Origin: Amycolatopsis sp. NBRC 101858
GTDB taxonomy: Bacteria; Actinomycetota; Actinomycetes; Mycobacteriales; Pseudonocardiaceae
Direction: 5' to 3'
DNA length: 64,000 nt
Assembly (NCBI RefSeq): GCF_030269325.1
Contig: NZ_BSTD01000005.1
Coordinates: forward strand, 825,391-889,390
Every line of letters begins with the position of its first letter. The stretch's first letter is position 1. This document shows, in pieces, positions 33,260-40,622 of the stretch. Made by a program: the position numbers and the translations under genes. Below the pieces are notes generated by a model. The model did no database searches. It was not told where the DNA came from and saw only the letters and a list, made by a program, of their open reading frames with translations.

Positions 33260-33753
33260 TGGGGGCGTCGAGAGACCTCGATTTCAGCGAGTACTTCGCC
33301 GCGCGGGTGCAGCGGTTCCGCCGCGTGGCGTTCGCCTTCTGCGGCGACTGGCACCAGGCGGAGGACCTGGTCCAGGCCATGTTCGTGCAGCTGTACCGGC
33401 GCTGGCGCCGCGTCCGGCCGGGCACGGTCGACGCGTACGCGCGCCGCATCCTGCTGAACCTCTTCCTGGCCGGCCGTCGTGGGCCGGTCCGCGAGTACGT
33501 GACTTCGTCCCCGCCGGACCAGGAGTCGCCACCGGGCCGCGACACCCTCATGCGCCTCGACGTGGAGCGCGCCCTCGCCGGGCTCACGCCGCGGCAGCGC
33601 GCGATGGTCGTGCTGCGGTTCCTCGAAGACCTCCCGGTGGCGGAGGTCGCTTCGCTGCTCGGCGTCGCCGAGGGCACGGTCAAGTCCCAGACGGCCCGCG
33701 GGGTCGAAGCCCTGCGCGCGGTCCTGCCCGCGCCGACGGCGGAGGAGCGGTGA
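33259..33753 (+). CDS. ECF sigma factor, SigE-family small type
   Basis: This 164-residue ECF sigma factor has region 2 (RVAFAFCGDWHQAEDLVQAM, then YARRILLNLFL) and region 4 (LPVAEVASLLGVAEGTVKSQ). It overlaps the next gene by one base (TGATG), the usual layout of an ECF sigma and its membrane anti-sigma partner. The Shine-Dalgarno sits in a strong hairpin. Confidence 0.9.
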   Translation: MGASRDLDFSEYFAARVQRFRRVAFAFCGDWHQAEDLVQAMFVQLYRRWRRVRPGTVDAYARRILLNLFLAGRRGPVREYVTSSPPDQESPPGRDTLMRLDVERALAGLTPRQRAMVVLRFLEDLPVAEVASLLGVAEGTVKSQTARGVEALRAVLPAPTAEER

Positions 33754-34493
33754 TGGAAGACGTCCGGACCGCCTTGGCGGCGTACGTGACCGAAGGCGAG
33801 CCCCCGCTGGGTCTTTCCGGGGACGCCGTGCTGTCGGCCGCCCGCCTTTCACGCCGACGGCACCTGCTGACCGGCGCGGTGGCCTTGGCCGTCGTGGTCC
33901 TCGCACTGGGGCTGGCGGTGGTGGTGCTGCCGCACCGGGCCGAGGTCGCGAACCGCCCGTGTCCCACGGCATCGGACACGCGTGGCGCGCTGGTCGACCG
34001 GCTGAGCTGCGTGGTGGGCAACGCCGTCCGATCGCTGCTGTCGCCGGACGCGCAGATCTCGCGGCTGACGATCCCGGGGGAGACCCCGCCGGAGGACCCG
34101 TTCCACCTGGTCGCCGACGCGATCGGGCCGGCGCCCGAGCAGGCGTTGTTCCACATGGGAGTCCGGGTGACGGACGAGCAGGGGACGGGCTCGGTGTACG
34201 TCCTGATCGTGCCGGGCGGCCGCGGAGGTCCACCGTGCGGCGAACCGGGCGAGATCACGTGCAACACGGAGCCGACACCCCAGGGCGTCATGTGGTCATC
34301 GTCGTTGCACACCGGCGACGCGGTGAAGAACCGGGTGTCACTGGCGGGACCGGAAGCGCAGGTGCAGTTCTGGTCGACGGACAGCGGGGTATTGGAGCAG
34401 ACGGGCGTACGCCTGCCGAAGCAGCGCCCGGAGCCGACGTTGACCCTCGAGCAGGTGCGGCAGCTGGCGCTGACTCCGGGACTGGCTTTCTAG
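33753..34493 (+). CDS. Single-pass membrane protein, probable anti-sigma partner
   Basis: This 246-residue protein has about 35 cytoplasmic residues, one membrane helix (GAVALAVVVLALGLAVVVLP) and an extracytoplasmic domain with four or more Cys. No zinc anti-sigma motif is present. The coupling to the ECF sigma gene is the only reason to propose an anti-sigma role. The stop overlaps tail to tail with the next gene at CTAG. Confidence 0.6.
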   Translation: MEDVRTALAAYVTEGEPPLGLSGDAVLSAARLSRRRHLLTGAVALAVVVLALGLAVVVLPHRAEVANRPCPTASDTRGALVDRLSCVVGNAVRSLLSPDAQISRLTIPGETPPEDPFHLVADAIGPAPEQALFHMGVRVTDEQGTGSVYVLIVPGGRGGPPCGEPGEITCNTEPTPQGVMWSSSLHTGDAVKNRVSLAGPEAQVQFWSTDSGVLEQTGVRLPKQRPEPTLTLEQVRQLALTPGLAF

Positions 34494-35329
34494 GACCGCC
34501 GGGACCGGAGCGTCTCGATGACCTCGTCGTCCCAGCGGTGGGTCCGGATCAGCCGGTACCGCTCCGCCGCCACCCACATGTACGCCTCGGCGTCCGTCCG
34601 GTCGCCGACCATCCCGGCCTGCCGCAGCATCCCCACCACCGGCACGAACTCCTCGTCGAACCACCGCTGCGCGATGCTCGCGCGGTCGCAGAACTTGCCC
34701 TCGTCCTGCATCAGCCGGAAACCCCACGCCTCCACGTGTTCGCCCAGCTTCGCGTAGTCCCACGGGTCCGACACGATCACCGACGCCCGCGCGTGCCCCG
34801 TCAGCGGGACCCGCTCCAGGAACAGGCGCCGGTAGTCCTTGACGATCAGGTCGCCGCGGTGGCGGATGCCGCTCGGGTCCAGTTTGGTGCGGACGACCGT
34901 CACCGATGCCTCTATTGTGGACAGTCCCTGCGCGAGCGCCACCGACACGCGGTGGTGGCCGTCGATGATGAAGTGCAGCTCGCCCACGCGGTACACCTCG
35001 ATCGGCGGGATCTCCTCGCCGCGGCGGGCCGCCAGCGCCAGGCGCTCCCAGCGTTCGCGGACCCGGGCCGACGTCGGGCGGAAGCGGCGGTCGAAGTCGC
35101 GGCTGCGGTCGACCGTGCCGGCGATCGAGTCCAGCTTGATCACCCGCAGGCCGATCCGGCTCTCGCCGAGGTACCCGAGCGCCTCCACCACCTCGTGGAA
35201 CGGCAGCATGATGTTGACGTCGTCGGGCTCGCGGCGCAGCCACGTCGAAAGCCGCGAGAGCACCTGGCCCCGGCGCGCGCGGAGGAAGTCGTTCTCCGCG
35301 TCGGCGCGGGGGAACCCCGTCTCTTTCAT
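34490..35329 (-). CDS. ParB/sulfiredoxin-fold domain protein
   Basis: This 279-residue protein has a ParB N-terminal-like core (PPIEVYRVGELHFIIDGHHRVSVALAQ, about residues 112-138) followed by a helical C-terminus unlike ParB. The GHHR replaces the GERR box of true ParB, so CTP-dependent clamp function is doubtful. It is coupled (4-nt overlap) to the metallophosphoesterase upstream. A nucleotide-dependent role is plausible but unproven. Confidence 0.7.
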   Translation of the reverse strand: MKETGFPRADAENDFLRARRGQVLSRLSTWLRREPDDVNIMLPFHEVVEALGYLGESRIGLRVIKLDSIAGTVDRSRDFDRRFRPTSARVRERWERLALAARRGEEIPPIEVYRVGELHFIIDGHHRVSVALAQGLSTIEASVTVVRTKLDPSGIRHRGDLIVKDYRRLFLERVPLTGHARASVIVSDPWDYAKLGEHVEAWGFRLMQDEGKFCDRASIAQRWFDEEFVPVVGMLRQAGMVGDRTDAEAYMWVAAERYRLIRTHRWDDEVIETLRSRRS

Positions 35330-35976
35330 GAGAACTCCATGATCCGGTGGCCCACCACGTTGCGGATCCGCGTTTCACCGACGACCCGGTCCGGCACCGG
35401 CTCGCCGTGGGGGTGGATGTGCCCGTGCAGCAACCACTTCGGGCGCAGCACGTCGATCGTCCGGTGCAGGCACGCGAACCCGCGGTGCGGCGGATCCGCC
35501 CGGTCGCCGAGGTCCAGCGGCGGTGAATGCGTCAGCAGGACGTCGACGTCCCGGCCGTCACGGCGACGCCGCCGGCGAGCGCGCCGTACCAGCCCGCGGG
35601 CCCGGCGTGCCTGCTGGCGTTGCGTCCACTGGTTCGGCCCGTCGTTGTAGCGGATCGACCCGCCGAGCCCGGCGAACCGGAGCCCGGCGACGTCGACGAC
35701 CCGGCCGTCGGCGTTGACGCCGCCCGCCGGCCCCGGCCAGACCGTGGGGAAACCGTCCTTCATGGACAGCCCGCCGTAGCGGGTGTAGCCGCTCAGGTCC
35801 GGGTCGTGGTTGCCGGGCACGAACACGCACGGCGCGTCGAGCGCGCTGGCCAGGAACGCCAGGTAGTCGTAGGGGAGGTCGCCGGCGCCGATGACGAGGT
35901 CGACGGAGCAGCCGCGGACCGCGGCGGTCCACAGCCGCTCGTCGACCTCGTCGGAGACGACCAGCGCTTTCGGCAT
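35326..35976 (-). CDS. Calcineurin-like metallophosphoesterase
   Basis: This 216-residue protein has the metal motifs GAGDLPYD, PGNHDPD, LTHSPP and HGHIHPHG of the calcineurin fold. The first motif reads VSDEVDE, lacking the usual D-x-H His, so one metal ligand may be replaced or the site may be mononuclear. A basic insert (RRARRRRRRDG) lies before THSPP. It is cotranscribed with the ParB-like gene. Confidence 0.87.
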   Translation of the reverse strand: MPKALVVSDEVDERLWTAAVRGCSVDLVIGAGDLPYDYLAFLASALDAPCVFVPGNHDPDLSGYTRYGGLSMKDGFPTVWPGPAGGVNADGRVVDVAGLRFAGLGGSIRYNDGPNQWTQRQQARRARGLVRRARRRRRRDGRDVDVLLTHSPPLDLGDRADPPHRGFACLHRTIDVLRPKWLLHGHIHPHGEPVPDRVVGETRIRNVVGHRIMEFS

Positions 35977-36001
35977 GGCCCCAGGGTACGACCCCGGGGC
36001 G

Positions 36002-36118
36002 CTACTTCATGCCGTGCGCGAACCCCGGGTCGGCGACGATGACGAAAGTGATGACGACGATCCACAGCACGCTGAGCGCGAGCGCCCAGAACTTCAGGTT
36101 GGACAGCATCCTGGACAT
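36002..36118 (-). CDS. 38-residue single-pass membrane peptide downstream of corA
   Basis: The minus-strand ATG at 36118 is preceded by AGGAGA with 6-nt spacing and opens a 38-codon frame. It encodes MSRMLSNLKFWALAL at the N-terminus, then a hydrophobic helix (about residues 9-29), then DPGFAHGMK. It lies 39 bp after corA on the same strand and is too short for routine gene finding. Small membrane peptides modulate Mg transporters in enterobacteria (MgtS, MgtR). A similar role here is inference. A protein family is not recognised. Confidence 0.72.
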   Translation of the reverse strand: MSRMLSNLKFWALALSVLWIVVITFVIVADPGFAHGMK

Positions 36119-36157
36119 GAGAAATCTCCTGTACGGATTCCGGTGGAGAAAGGGGAC

Positions 36158-37240
36158 CTAGAGCCAGCCGTTCTTCCGGAATATTCGGTACAGCAACAGG
36201 CAGATCGCCAGGATCACCGTGATCACCAGCGGGTACCCGAACTTCCAGTGCAGCTCGGGCAGGTAGTCGAAGTTCATCCCGTAGATGCCCGCGATCATCG
36301 TCGGCACGGTGATGATCGCCGCCCACGACGTGATCTTGCGCATGTCGGTGTTCTGCTGCAGGGAGATCTTCGCGACCGTCGCGTCGACCAGGGTGGACAG
36401 CAGCTCGTCGAACGCCGCCACCCGCTCGGAGACGGTCGTGAGGTGGTCGGCGACGTCGCGGAAGTAGGAGCGGACCTCGTCCGGCACCAGCCGCGTGTAC
36501 CCCTCGGCGAGCCGCTGGATCGGCGTCGCGAGCGGCATCACCGCGCGGCGCAGCTCGAGGACCTCCCGCTTCATCAGGTAGATCTGCTCGGCGCTGACCT
36601 GCGACCGCGGCGCGAAGACCTGCGCCTCCATCACGTCGATGTCGTTCTCGATCCGGCCCGTGACGTCGAGGTAGTGGTCGACGACGTGGTCGGCGATCGC
36701 GTGCACGACCGCGGACGGGCCGAGCTGCAGGCGCTCGGCGTCCTCGTCCAGCTCGCGGCGCAGGCGCGCCAGGCCCGAGTGGTTCCCGTGGCGGACGGTG
36801 ATCACGAAGTCCCGGCCGAGGAACACCATGAGCTCGCCGGTCTCGACGATCTCGTTCGCCGTGGTGGGGGACTCGTGTTCGACGTACCGGACGGTCTTGA
36901 CCACCAGGAAGAGCGTGTCGTCGTAGCGCTCCAGCTTCGGGCGCTGGTGCGCTTCGAGCGCGTCTTCGACGGCCAGCTCGTGCAGGCCGAACGTCTCCGC
37001 GATGCCCTGGATCTGCTCGGAGTCGGGCTCGTGCAGCCCGATCCAGACGAAGCCCTCGTGCCGCTTCCGGACCTCTTTGATCGCCTCGATGTGCGTCCAG
37101 CGGCCGGGCAGGCGTTCACCCGCGACGTACACCGCGCAGTCGACGACGTACGCCGACAGCGGCACCGGGACCGGGCGGACGGGGACGGCGCCCTTGTTGC
37201 CGCGGCCGCGAAGGCCGCCGAGCGAGGGAATGGCAGGCAT
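36158..37240 (-). CDS. corA: CorA-type magnesium/cobalt channel
   Basis: This 360-residue protein has a large cytoplasmic N-terminal domain (residues 1-295) and two C-terminal membrane helices. The selectivity motif YGMNF ends helix 1 (ITVPTMIAGIYGMNFDYLPE). The basic C-terminus (YRIFRKNGW) is typical. It forms a pentameric divalent-cation channel closed by internal Mg2+. Shine-Dalgarno AGGAGA lies 5 nt before the ATG and is the target of an anti-Shine-Dalgarno sequence in the leader. Confidence 0.94.
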   Translation of the reverse strand: MPAIPSLGGLRGRGNKGAVPVRPVPVPLSAYVVDCAVYVAGERLPGRWTHIEAIKEVRKRHEGFVWIGLHEPDSEQIQGIAETFGLHELAVEDALEAHQRPKLERYDDTLFLVVKTVRYVEHESPTTANEIVETGELMVFLGRDFVITVRHGNHSGLARLRRELDEDAERLQLGPSAVVHAIADHVVDHYLDVTGRIENDIDVMEAQVFAPRSQVSAEQIYLMKREVLELRRAVMPLATPIQRLAEGYTRLVPDEVRSYFRDVADHLTTVSERVAAFDELLSTLVDATVAKISLQQNTDMRKITSWAAIITVPTMIAGIYGMNFDYLPELHWKFGYPLVITVILAICLLLYRIFRKNGWL

Positions 37241-37243
37241 GGG

Positions 37244-37252
37244 ATCTCCTGG
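37244..37252 (-). promoter_or_regulatory. corA Shine-Dalgarno paired by leader anti-Shine-Dalgarno (37337-37345)
   Basis: On the transcribed strand CCAGGAGAT, which includes the corA Shine-Dalgarno, is a perfect 9-base complement of ATCTCCTGG at 37337-37345. The latter forms the end of the leader ORF (Ile, Ser and Trp codons). Pairing would close corA translation. A ribosome finishing the leader ORF would cover the blocker. Confidence 0.65.
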
Positions 37253-37285
37253 GCGTCGTGCGTGGTCGTGCGAGACGACTGACCA

Positions 37286-37305
37286 GGGCGGAAACGCGTC
37301 CGCCC
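37286..37305 (-). promoter_or_regulatory. Second leader hairpin before corA
   Basis: GGGCGGA and TCCGCCC form a 7-bp stem around a 6-nt loop between the leader ORF and corA. It has no T tract. It could be an intrinsic or Rho-associated attenuation element. Confidence 0.45.
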
Positions 37306-37312
37306 GGCGACA

Positions 37313-37377
37313 CCAGCGTTCCCGGGAAAGGGCCTACCAGGAGATGAGCCGGCCGGCGGGTGTGGTGGGAACGCTGG
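37313..37377 (-). promoter_or_regulatory. 11-bp leader stem spanning the end of the leader ORF
   Basis: On the transcript CCAGCGTTCCC (37377-37367) lies inside the leader ORF over its Pro-Ser-Val-Pro codons. GGGAACGCTGG (37323-37313) lies just after its stop codon. The perfect stem holds the anti-Shine-Dalgarno sequence in its loop, and translation of the ORF would melt it. Confidence 0.65.
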
Positions 37378-37411
37378 GACTACTAGGGAGCGGACTATCG
37401 CCACTACTCAT
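37334..37411 (-). CDS. 25-residue proline-rich leader peptide of corA
   Basis: The ATG at 37411 follows AAGGAGGTGA (37421-37430), a ten-base match to the 16S 3' end, with 9-nt spacing. The peptide begins MSSGDSPLPSS and ends RLISW, with five prolines (positions 7, 9, 12, 15, 18) spaced two or three residues apart. It uses codons rare in this genome (five AGT, plus CCT, ACA and GTT). Proline-rich leader peptides control Mg transporter genes in Salmonella (mgtL). The analogy is inference. A TACCCT -10 at 37486-37491 (minus) fits the promoter. Confidence 0.75.
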   Translation of the reverse strand: MSSGDSPLPSSPSVPTTPAGRLISW

Positions 37412-37555
37412 CGGGGTTCCTCACCTCCTTCGGGCCGGGGCGGAGAGTGGTGGGGCTCGCGTTGACGCGCGAGAACCAATGGTTGAGGGTACTCCTCACT
37501 ACGGATGCGTGTCGTACCAGCCTCACGCGGTGTTACGCGGAACAGGGAGAGACGA

Positions 37556-38059
37556 GTGCAGTTCGGTCGGTACTACGAGGAGTTCGAGGTCGGTGCGGTC
37601 TACAAGCACTGGCCGGGCAAAACGGTCACCGAATACGACGACCACATGTTCTGCCTGCTCACCATGAACCACCACCCGCTGCACCTGGACGCGCACTACG
37701 CCGAAGAGACCACCGACTTCGGCAAGAACGTCGTGGTCGGGAACTACGTCTACTCGCTGCTGCTCGGGATGTCGGTGCCCGACGTCTCCGGCAAGGCCAT
37801 CGCGAACCTCGAGGTCGAGTCGCTGAAGCACGTCAAGCCGACCTTCCACGGCGACACCATCTACGGCGAGACCGAGGTGCTGGACAAGACGCCGTCGAAG
37901 TCCAAGGACGACCGCGGCGTCGTGTACGTCGAGACGCGCGGGTACAAGCAGGATGGCCTGATCGTGTGCACCTTCCGGCGGAAGGTGATGGTGCCGAAGC
38001 GCTCCTACGGGGAAACTCGGGGCGGGGAGCAGCCGGGCCGTCCGGTGCCCCACGAATGA
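37556..38059 (+). CDS. MaoC-like (hotdog-fold) dehydratase
   Basis: This 167-residue protein has a hotdog fold with VTEYDDHMFCLLTMNHHPLHLD in the hydratase-2 position. The canonical G-D-x-N-P-x-H pattern reads M-N-H-H-P-L-H, so the catalytic Asp is absent although the His is kept. Related MaoC proteins act on mesaconyl-CoA or other enoyl-CoAs. AGGGAGAG precedes the GTG at 37556. It is divergent from the corA leader across about 140 bp. Confidence 0.82.
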   Translation: MQFGRYYEEFEVGAVYKHWPGKTVTEYDDHMFCLLTMNHHPLHLDAHYAEETTDFGKNVVVGNYVYSLLLGMSVPDVSGKAIANLEVESLKHVKPTFHGDTIYGETEVLDKTPSKSKDDRGVVYVETRGYKQDGLIVCTFRRKVMVPKRSYGETRGGEQPGRPVPHE

Positions 38060-38066
38060 GGCTCTG

Positions 38067-39158
38067 ATGGACCTGGACAGCATCAAGGAAATACTGCGCA
38101 CGTTCGCGGAAGTCGAGGCTCGCGGCGTCTCGCCGCTGTACGAGCACCTGGCGCTGCAGGCGGCCGAGGACGACGACGTCGCCGGGCTGCTCGCCTCGGC
38201 CCGCGACGGCGAGGTGCGGGCGACGCTGCTGATGGCGACGGCGCACCGGCTCGTGCAGGCCGACCCGATCCACCCGCTCTCGCGGTACTACCCGTCACTG
38301 GGTGGCTTCGACGGCGTCGACTCGGAGACCTGGCCGCTGTTCCGGTCGTTCCTGCTGGAGCGGGCGGACAAGGCCCGTTCGCTGATTTCGTCGCGGTACA
38401 CGCAGACGAACGAGGTCCGGCGGGCGGCGCTGCTGTACCCGGGCGTCGCGCGGGCGGCGAAGGAGGCGGGCGGGAAGATCTCCCTGCTGGAGGTCGGCTG
38501 CAGTGCGGGGCTCCTGCTGGGGCTGGACCGCTTCGGCTACCGCTACCAGTGCGACGGCGGCGAGCAGCTGACGGCGGGCCCGGCGAAGACCCCGGTCGGG
38601 CTGCACTGCGCACTCGACCTGGCCCCCGGCGCGGTGGCGCCGAAGCTGCCGAAGAAGCTGTCCGTGCTCGACCGGGCCGGCCTCGACCGGGCCCCGGTGG
38701 ACCTCTCGGACGAGGACGAGCTGGCGTGGCTGGAGGCGTGCGTCTGGGCCGACCAGCCGGACCGCATCCGCCTGCTGAGGACGGCGGCGGCCGAGCAGGC
38801 GAAGCACCGCCCCCGGTTCATCACGGGCGACGGCGTCGACGACCTGCCTTCGGCGGCCGCGTCACTGGAGGGGCGGCTGGTCGTGGTGACGAGCCACGCG
38901 CTGGCGTACTTCGCGGCGCCTCGGCGGGCCGAGTTCGTGGCTTCGCTGGCCGAGCTGGCGGCTTCCCGGCCGTTGTGGTGGGTCTCGGAGGAGTTCTACG
39001 GCGCCGGGCTGGAGACGGTGCTGCCGGGGCGCTCGGACCTGGTGGGCGACGGGCTGGCGACGCTGGGCGTCGTGCGCTGGGAGGACGGGAAGGCGGAGGC
39101 GCATGCCCTGGCGCGGACCGCGCCGCACGGGCAGCGGATGACCTGGTTGCCGCTGTGA
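38067..39158 (+). CDS. DUF2332 family protein
   Basis: This 363-residue protein matches DUF2332, a family of possible methyltransferases. It contains a glycine-rich segment ISLLEVGCSAGLLLGLDRFGY (about 138-158) like SAM motif I and a later VVTSHALAYF. It follows the MaoC-like gene by 7 bp, so they are probably cotranscribed. The substrate is unknown. Confidence 0.85.
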   Translation: MDLDSIKEILRTFAEVEARGVSPLYEHLALQAAEDDDVAGLLASARDGEVRATLLMATAHRLVQADPIHPLSRYYPSLGGFDGVDSETWPLFRSFLLERADKARSLISSRYTQTNEVRRAALLYPGVARAAKEAGGKISLLEVGCSAGLLLGLDRFGYRYQCDGGEQLTAGPAKTPVGLHCALDLAPGAVAPKLPKKLSVLDRAGLDRAPVDLSDEDELAWLEACVWADQPDRIRLLRTAAAEQAKHRPRFITGDGVDDLPSAAASLEGRLVVVTSHALAYFAAPRRAEFVASLAELAASRPLWWVSEEFYGAGLETVLPGRSDLVGDGLATLGVVRWEDGKAEAHALARTAPHGQRMTWLPL

Positions 39159-39219
39159 GCGGGGCGGCGAACGCCTCCCCGGCGCCTTTTCGCTGCCGAA
39201 ATGGGGCTTTCGCGGCTTT

Positions 39220-39633
39220 TCAAGCCCGCGGCAGCGCCTCCCAGTCGCGGAGGGTGACATAAAGCAGGTCCACCAGTTCCCCCGCGGCCTCGAGCCTCGA
39301 AAGGTCTGCCGCTTCGGCCCAACGCGCGTCCGAGGCGTCGTCACCTGCCGTGAGCGTCCCGCCCGCGACCTCGCACCGGTAATCGTGGATTTCGTACGGC
39401 CCCCGGGTCACGGTCCCGACCAGTGTGCCGGGAATCACGTCGAGCCCCGTCTCCTCCAGCAACTCCCGGACCACGGCCTCTTTGTCCGTTTCGCCGGGTT
39501 CGACTCGGCCACCCGGCAGAGACCATTGCCCCGAACCGGGGTCATTCGCCCGCCTGATGAGCAGCAAGCGGCCGTGCGAGTCGAACGCGATTCCACCGAC
39601 ACAGCGGATCGTGGCGTTCCCGGGTGCTCCCAT
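39220..39633 (-). CDS. NUDIX hydrolase
   Basis: This is a protein of about 137 residues with a complete NUDIX box, beginning GGRVEPGETDKEAVV and ending RELLEETGLD. It hydrolyses a nucleoside diphosphate linked to another moiety. The N-terminus VGGIAFDSHGRLLLIRR is typical. The ATG at 39633 is chosen: TACCGT ends 6 nt upstream (leaderless). An ATG at 39702 would add 23 residues outside the domain. Confidence 0.9.
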   Translation of the reverse strand: MGAPGNATIRCVGGIAFDSHGRLLLIRRANDPGSGQWSLPGGRVEPGETDKEAVVRELLEETGLDVIPGTLVGTVTRGPYEIHDYRCEVAGGTLTAGDDASDARWAEAADLSRLEAAGELVDLLYVTLRDWEALPRA

Positions 39634-39827
39634 GCCCCCACGGTAGACGTGACCGACTTGAAAACGGATGTCCTGTACACGGAGAGTAGCCATACGGTAC
39701 ACTTCCGACCGCGTGCTGACCCAAGCGCGGGACTTACCTCCCGTGTGCCTGTTCAGTGCGGTACAACGTAAAAGTCAGGCTTTCTGCTGTTGTCCGGTGT
39801 CACCGTAAGAGACGGGATTTGATCGCG

Positions 39828-39992
39828 GTGAACGTGAAGAAGATTGCGGGCCTCGCCGGTATCGCGTTGGTGCTGTTCTTCGTCATTGCCCAGCCCGGTC
39901 AGGCTGCGGGCCTTGTCGGAAACATCGTCCAGTTCCTCCGGGACTCGGCCGAATCGGTGATCACCTTCGTCAGCAACGTGTTCAAGGGCTGA
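39828..39992 (+). CDS. 54-residue small membrane protein
   Basis: The frame from GTG 39828 encodes a hydrophobic helix (IAGLAGIALVLFFVIAQPG) followed by an amphipathic segment (VQFLRDSAESVITFVSNVFKG). It lies 21 bp before the PH-domain gene and may be cotranscribed with it. Function unknown. A TTG three codons earlier is an alternative start. Confidence 0.7.
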   Translation: MNVKKIAGLAGIALVLFFVIAQPGQAAGLVGNIVQFLRDSAESVITFVSNVFKG

Positions 39993-40013
39993 TCGCGGGG
40001 CTACCCTCGAACC

Positions 40014-40574
40014 ATGTTCGCGCCTCGCGACCCCGACGAGTACCTCCTCGACACCGAGCGACGGGTCATCCGGATCCGCCGCCACTGGGCGGTGCTGCTG
40101 TGGGACACCTTCGAAGCGGCCGCGCTGCTGGCCGTCTGCGTCCTGGTGTCCTACCTGCTGCCACCGGCGCTGTACATCGGCCAGAACCTGCTCTGGTACG
40201 TCGCGCTGCTCGTCGTGCTGCGGTTCGCCTACGTGGTGATGGAGTGGTGGGTCGAGCGCCTGGTGGTCACCGACAAGCGGTTCGTGATGACCACCGGGGT
40301 GTTCACGACCAAGGTGCTGATGATGCCGATCAGCAAGGTCACCGACCTCAGCTACGTGCGCACCGCCACCGGCCGCATGATGGGCTACGGCACGATGGTC
40401 GTCGAGTCGGCCGGTCAGATCCAGGCCCTCAACAAGATCGACTTCCTCCCGAAGCCCGAAGAGTTCTACGACACGATCTCGGAGCTCGTCTTCGGCGACA
40501 AGCAGAAGCAGGCCGAGCGCTTCTCGATGATCAAGGCCCAGCGGGCCGCCCGCGGCAAGAAGCCCGTCGGCTGA
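40014..40574 (+). CDS. Bacterial PH-domain membrane protein
   Basis: This 186-residue protein has two membrane helices (about 30-50 and 55-75) and a bacterial PH domain (bPH2: VERLVVTDKRFVMTTGVFTTKV, then MPISKVTDLSYVRTATGRM). The C-terminus is basic. Function unknown; homologues are common in actinobacteria. Confidence 0.87.
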   Translation: MFAPRDPDEYLLDTERRVIRIRRHWAVLLWDTFEAAALLAVCVLVSYLLPPALYIGQNLLWYVALLVVLRFAYVVMEWWVERLVVTDKRFVMTTGVFTTKVLMMPISKVTDLSYVRTATGRMMGYGTMVVESAGQIQALNKIDFLPKPEEFYDTISELVFGDKQKQAERFSMIKAQRAARGKKPVG

Positions 40575-40622
40575 CTCAGCCCGCCGCAGCTGTGACGTAG
40601 CGCATCGTCGACAATGGACGCA

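Noticed and set aside
33753..34493. Zinc-type anti-sigma factor
   Set aside because: No HxxxCxxC motif is present; only the operon position supports an anti-sigma role, so it was kept as a low-confidence call.
37241..37555. M-box (ykoK) magnesium riboswitch before corA
   Set aside because: I could not recognise the conserved M-box core by eye. The visible elements are an ORF, inverted repeats and an anti-Shine-Dalgarno sequence. A covariance-model search would settle this.
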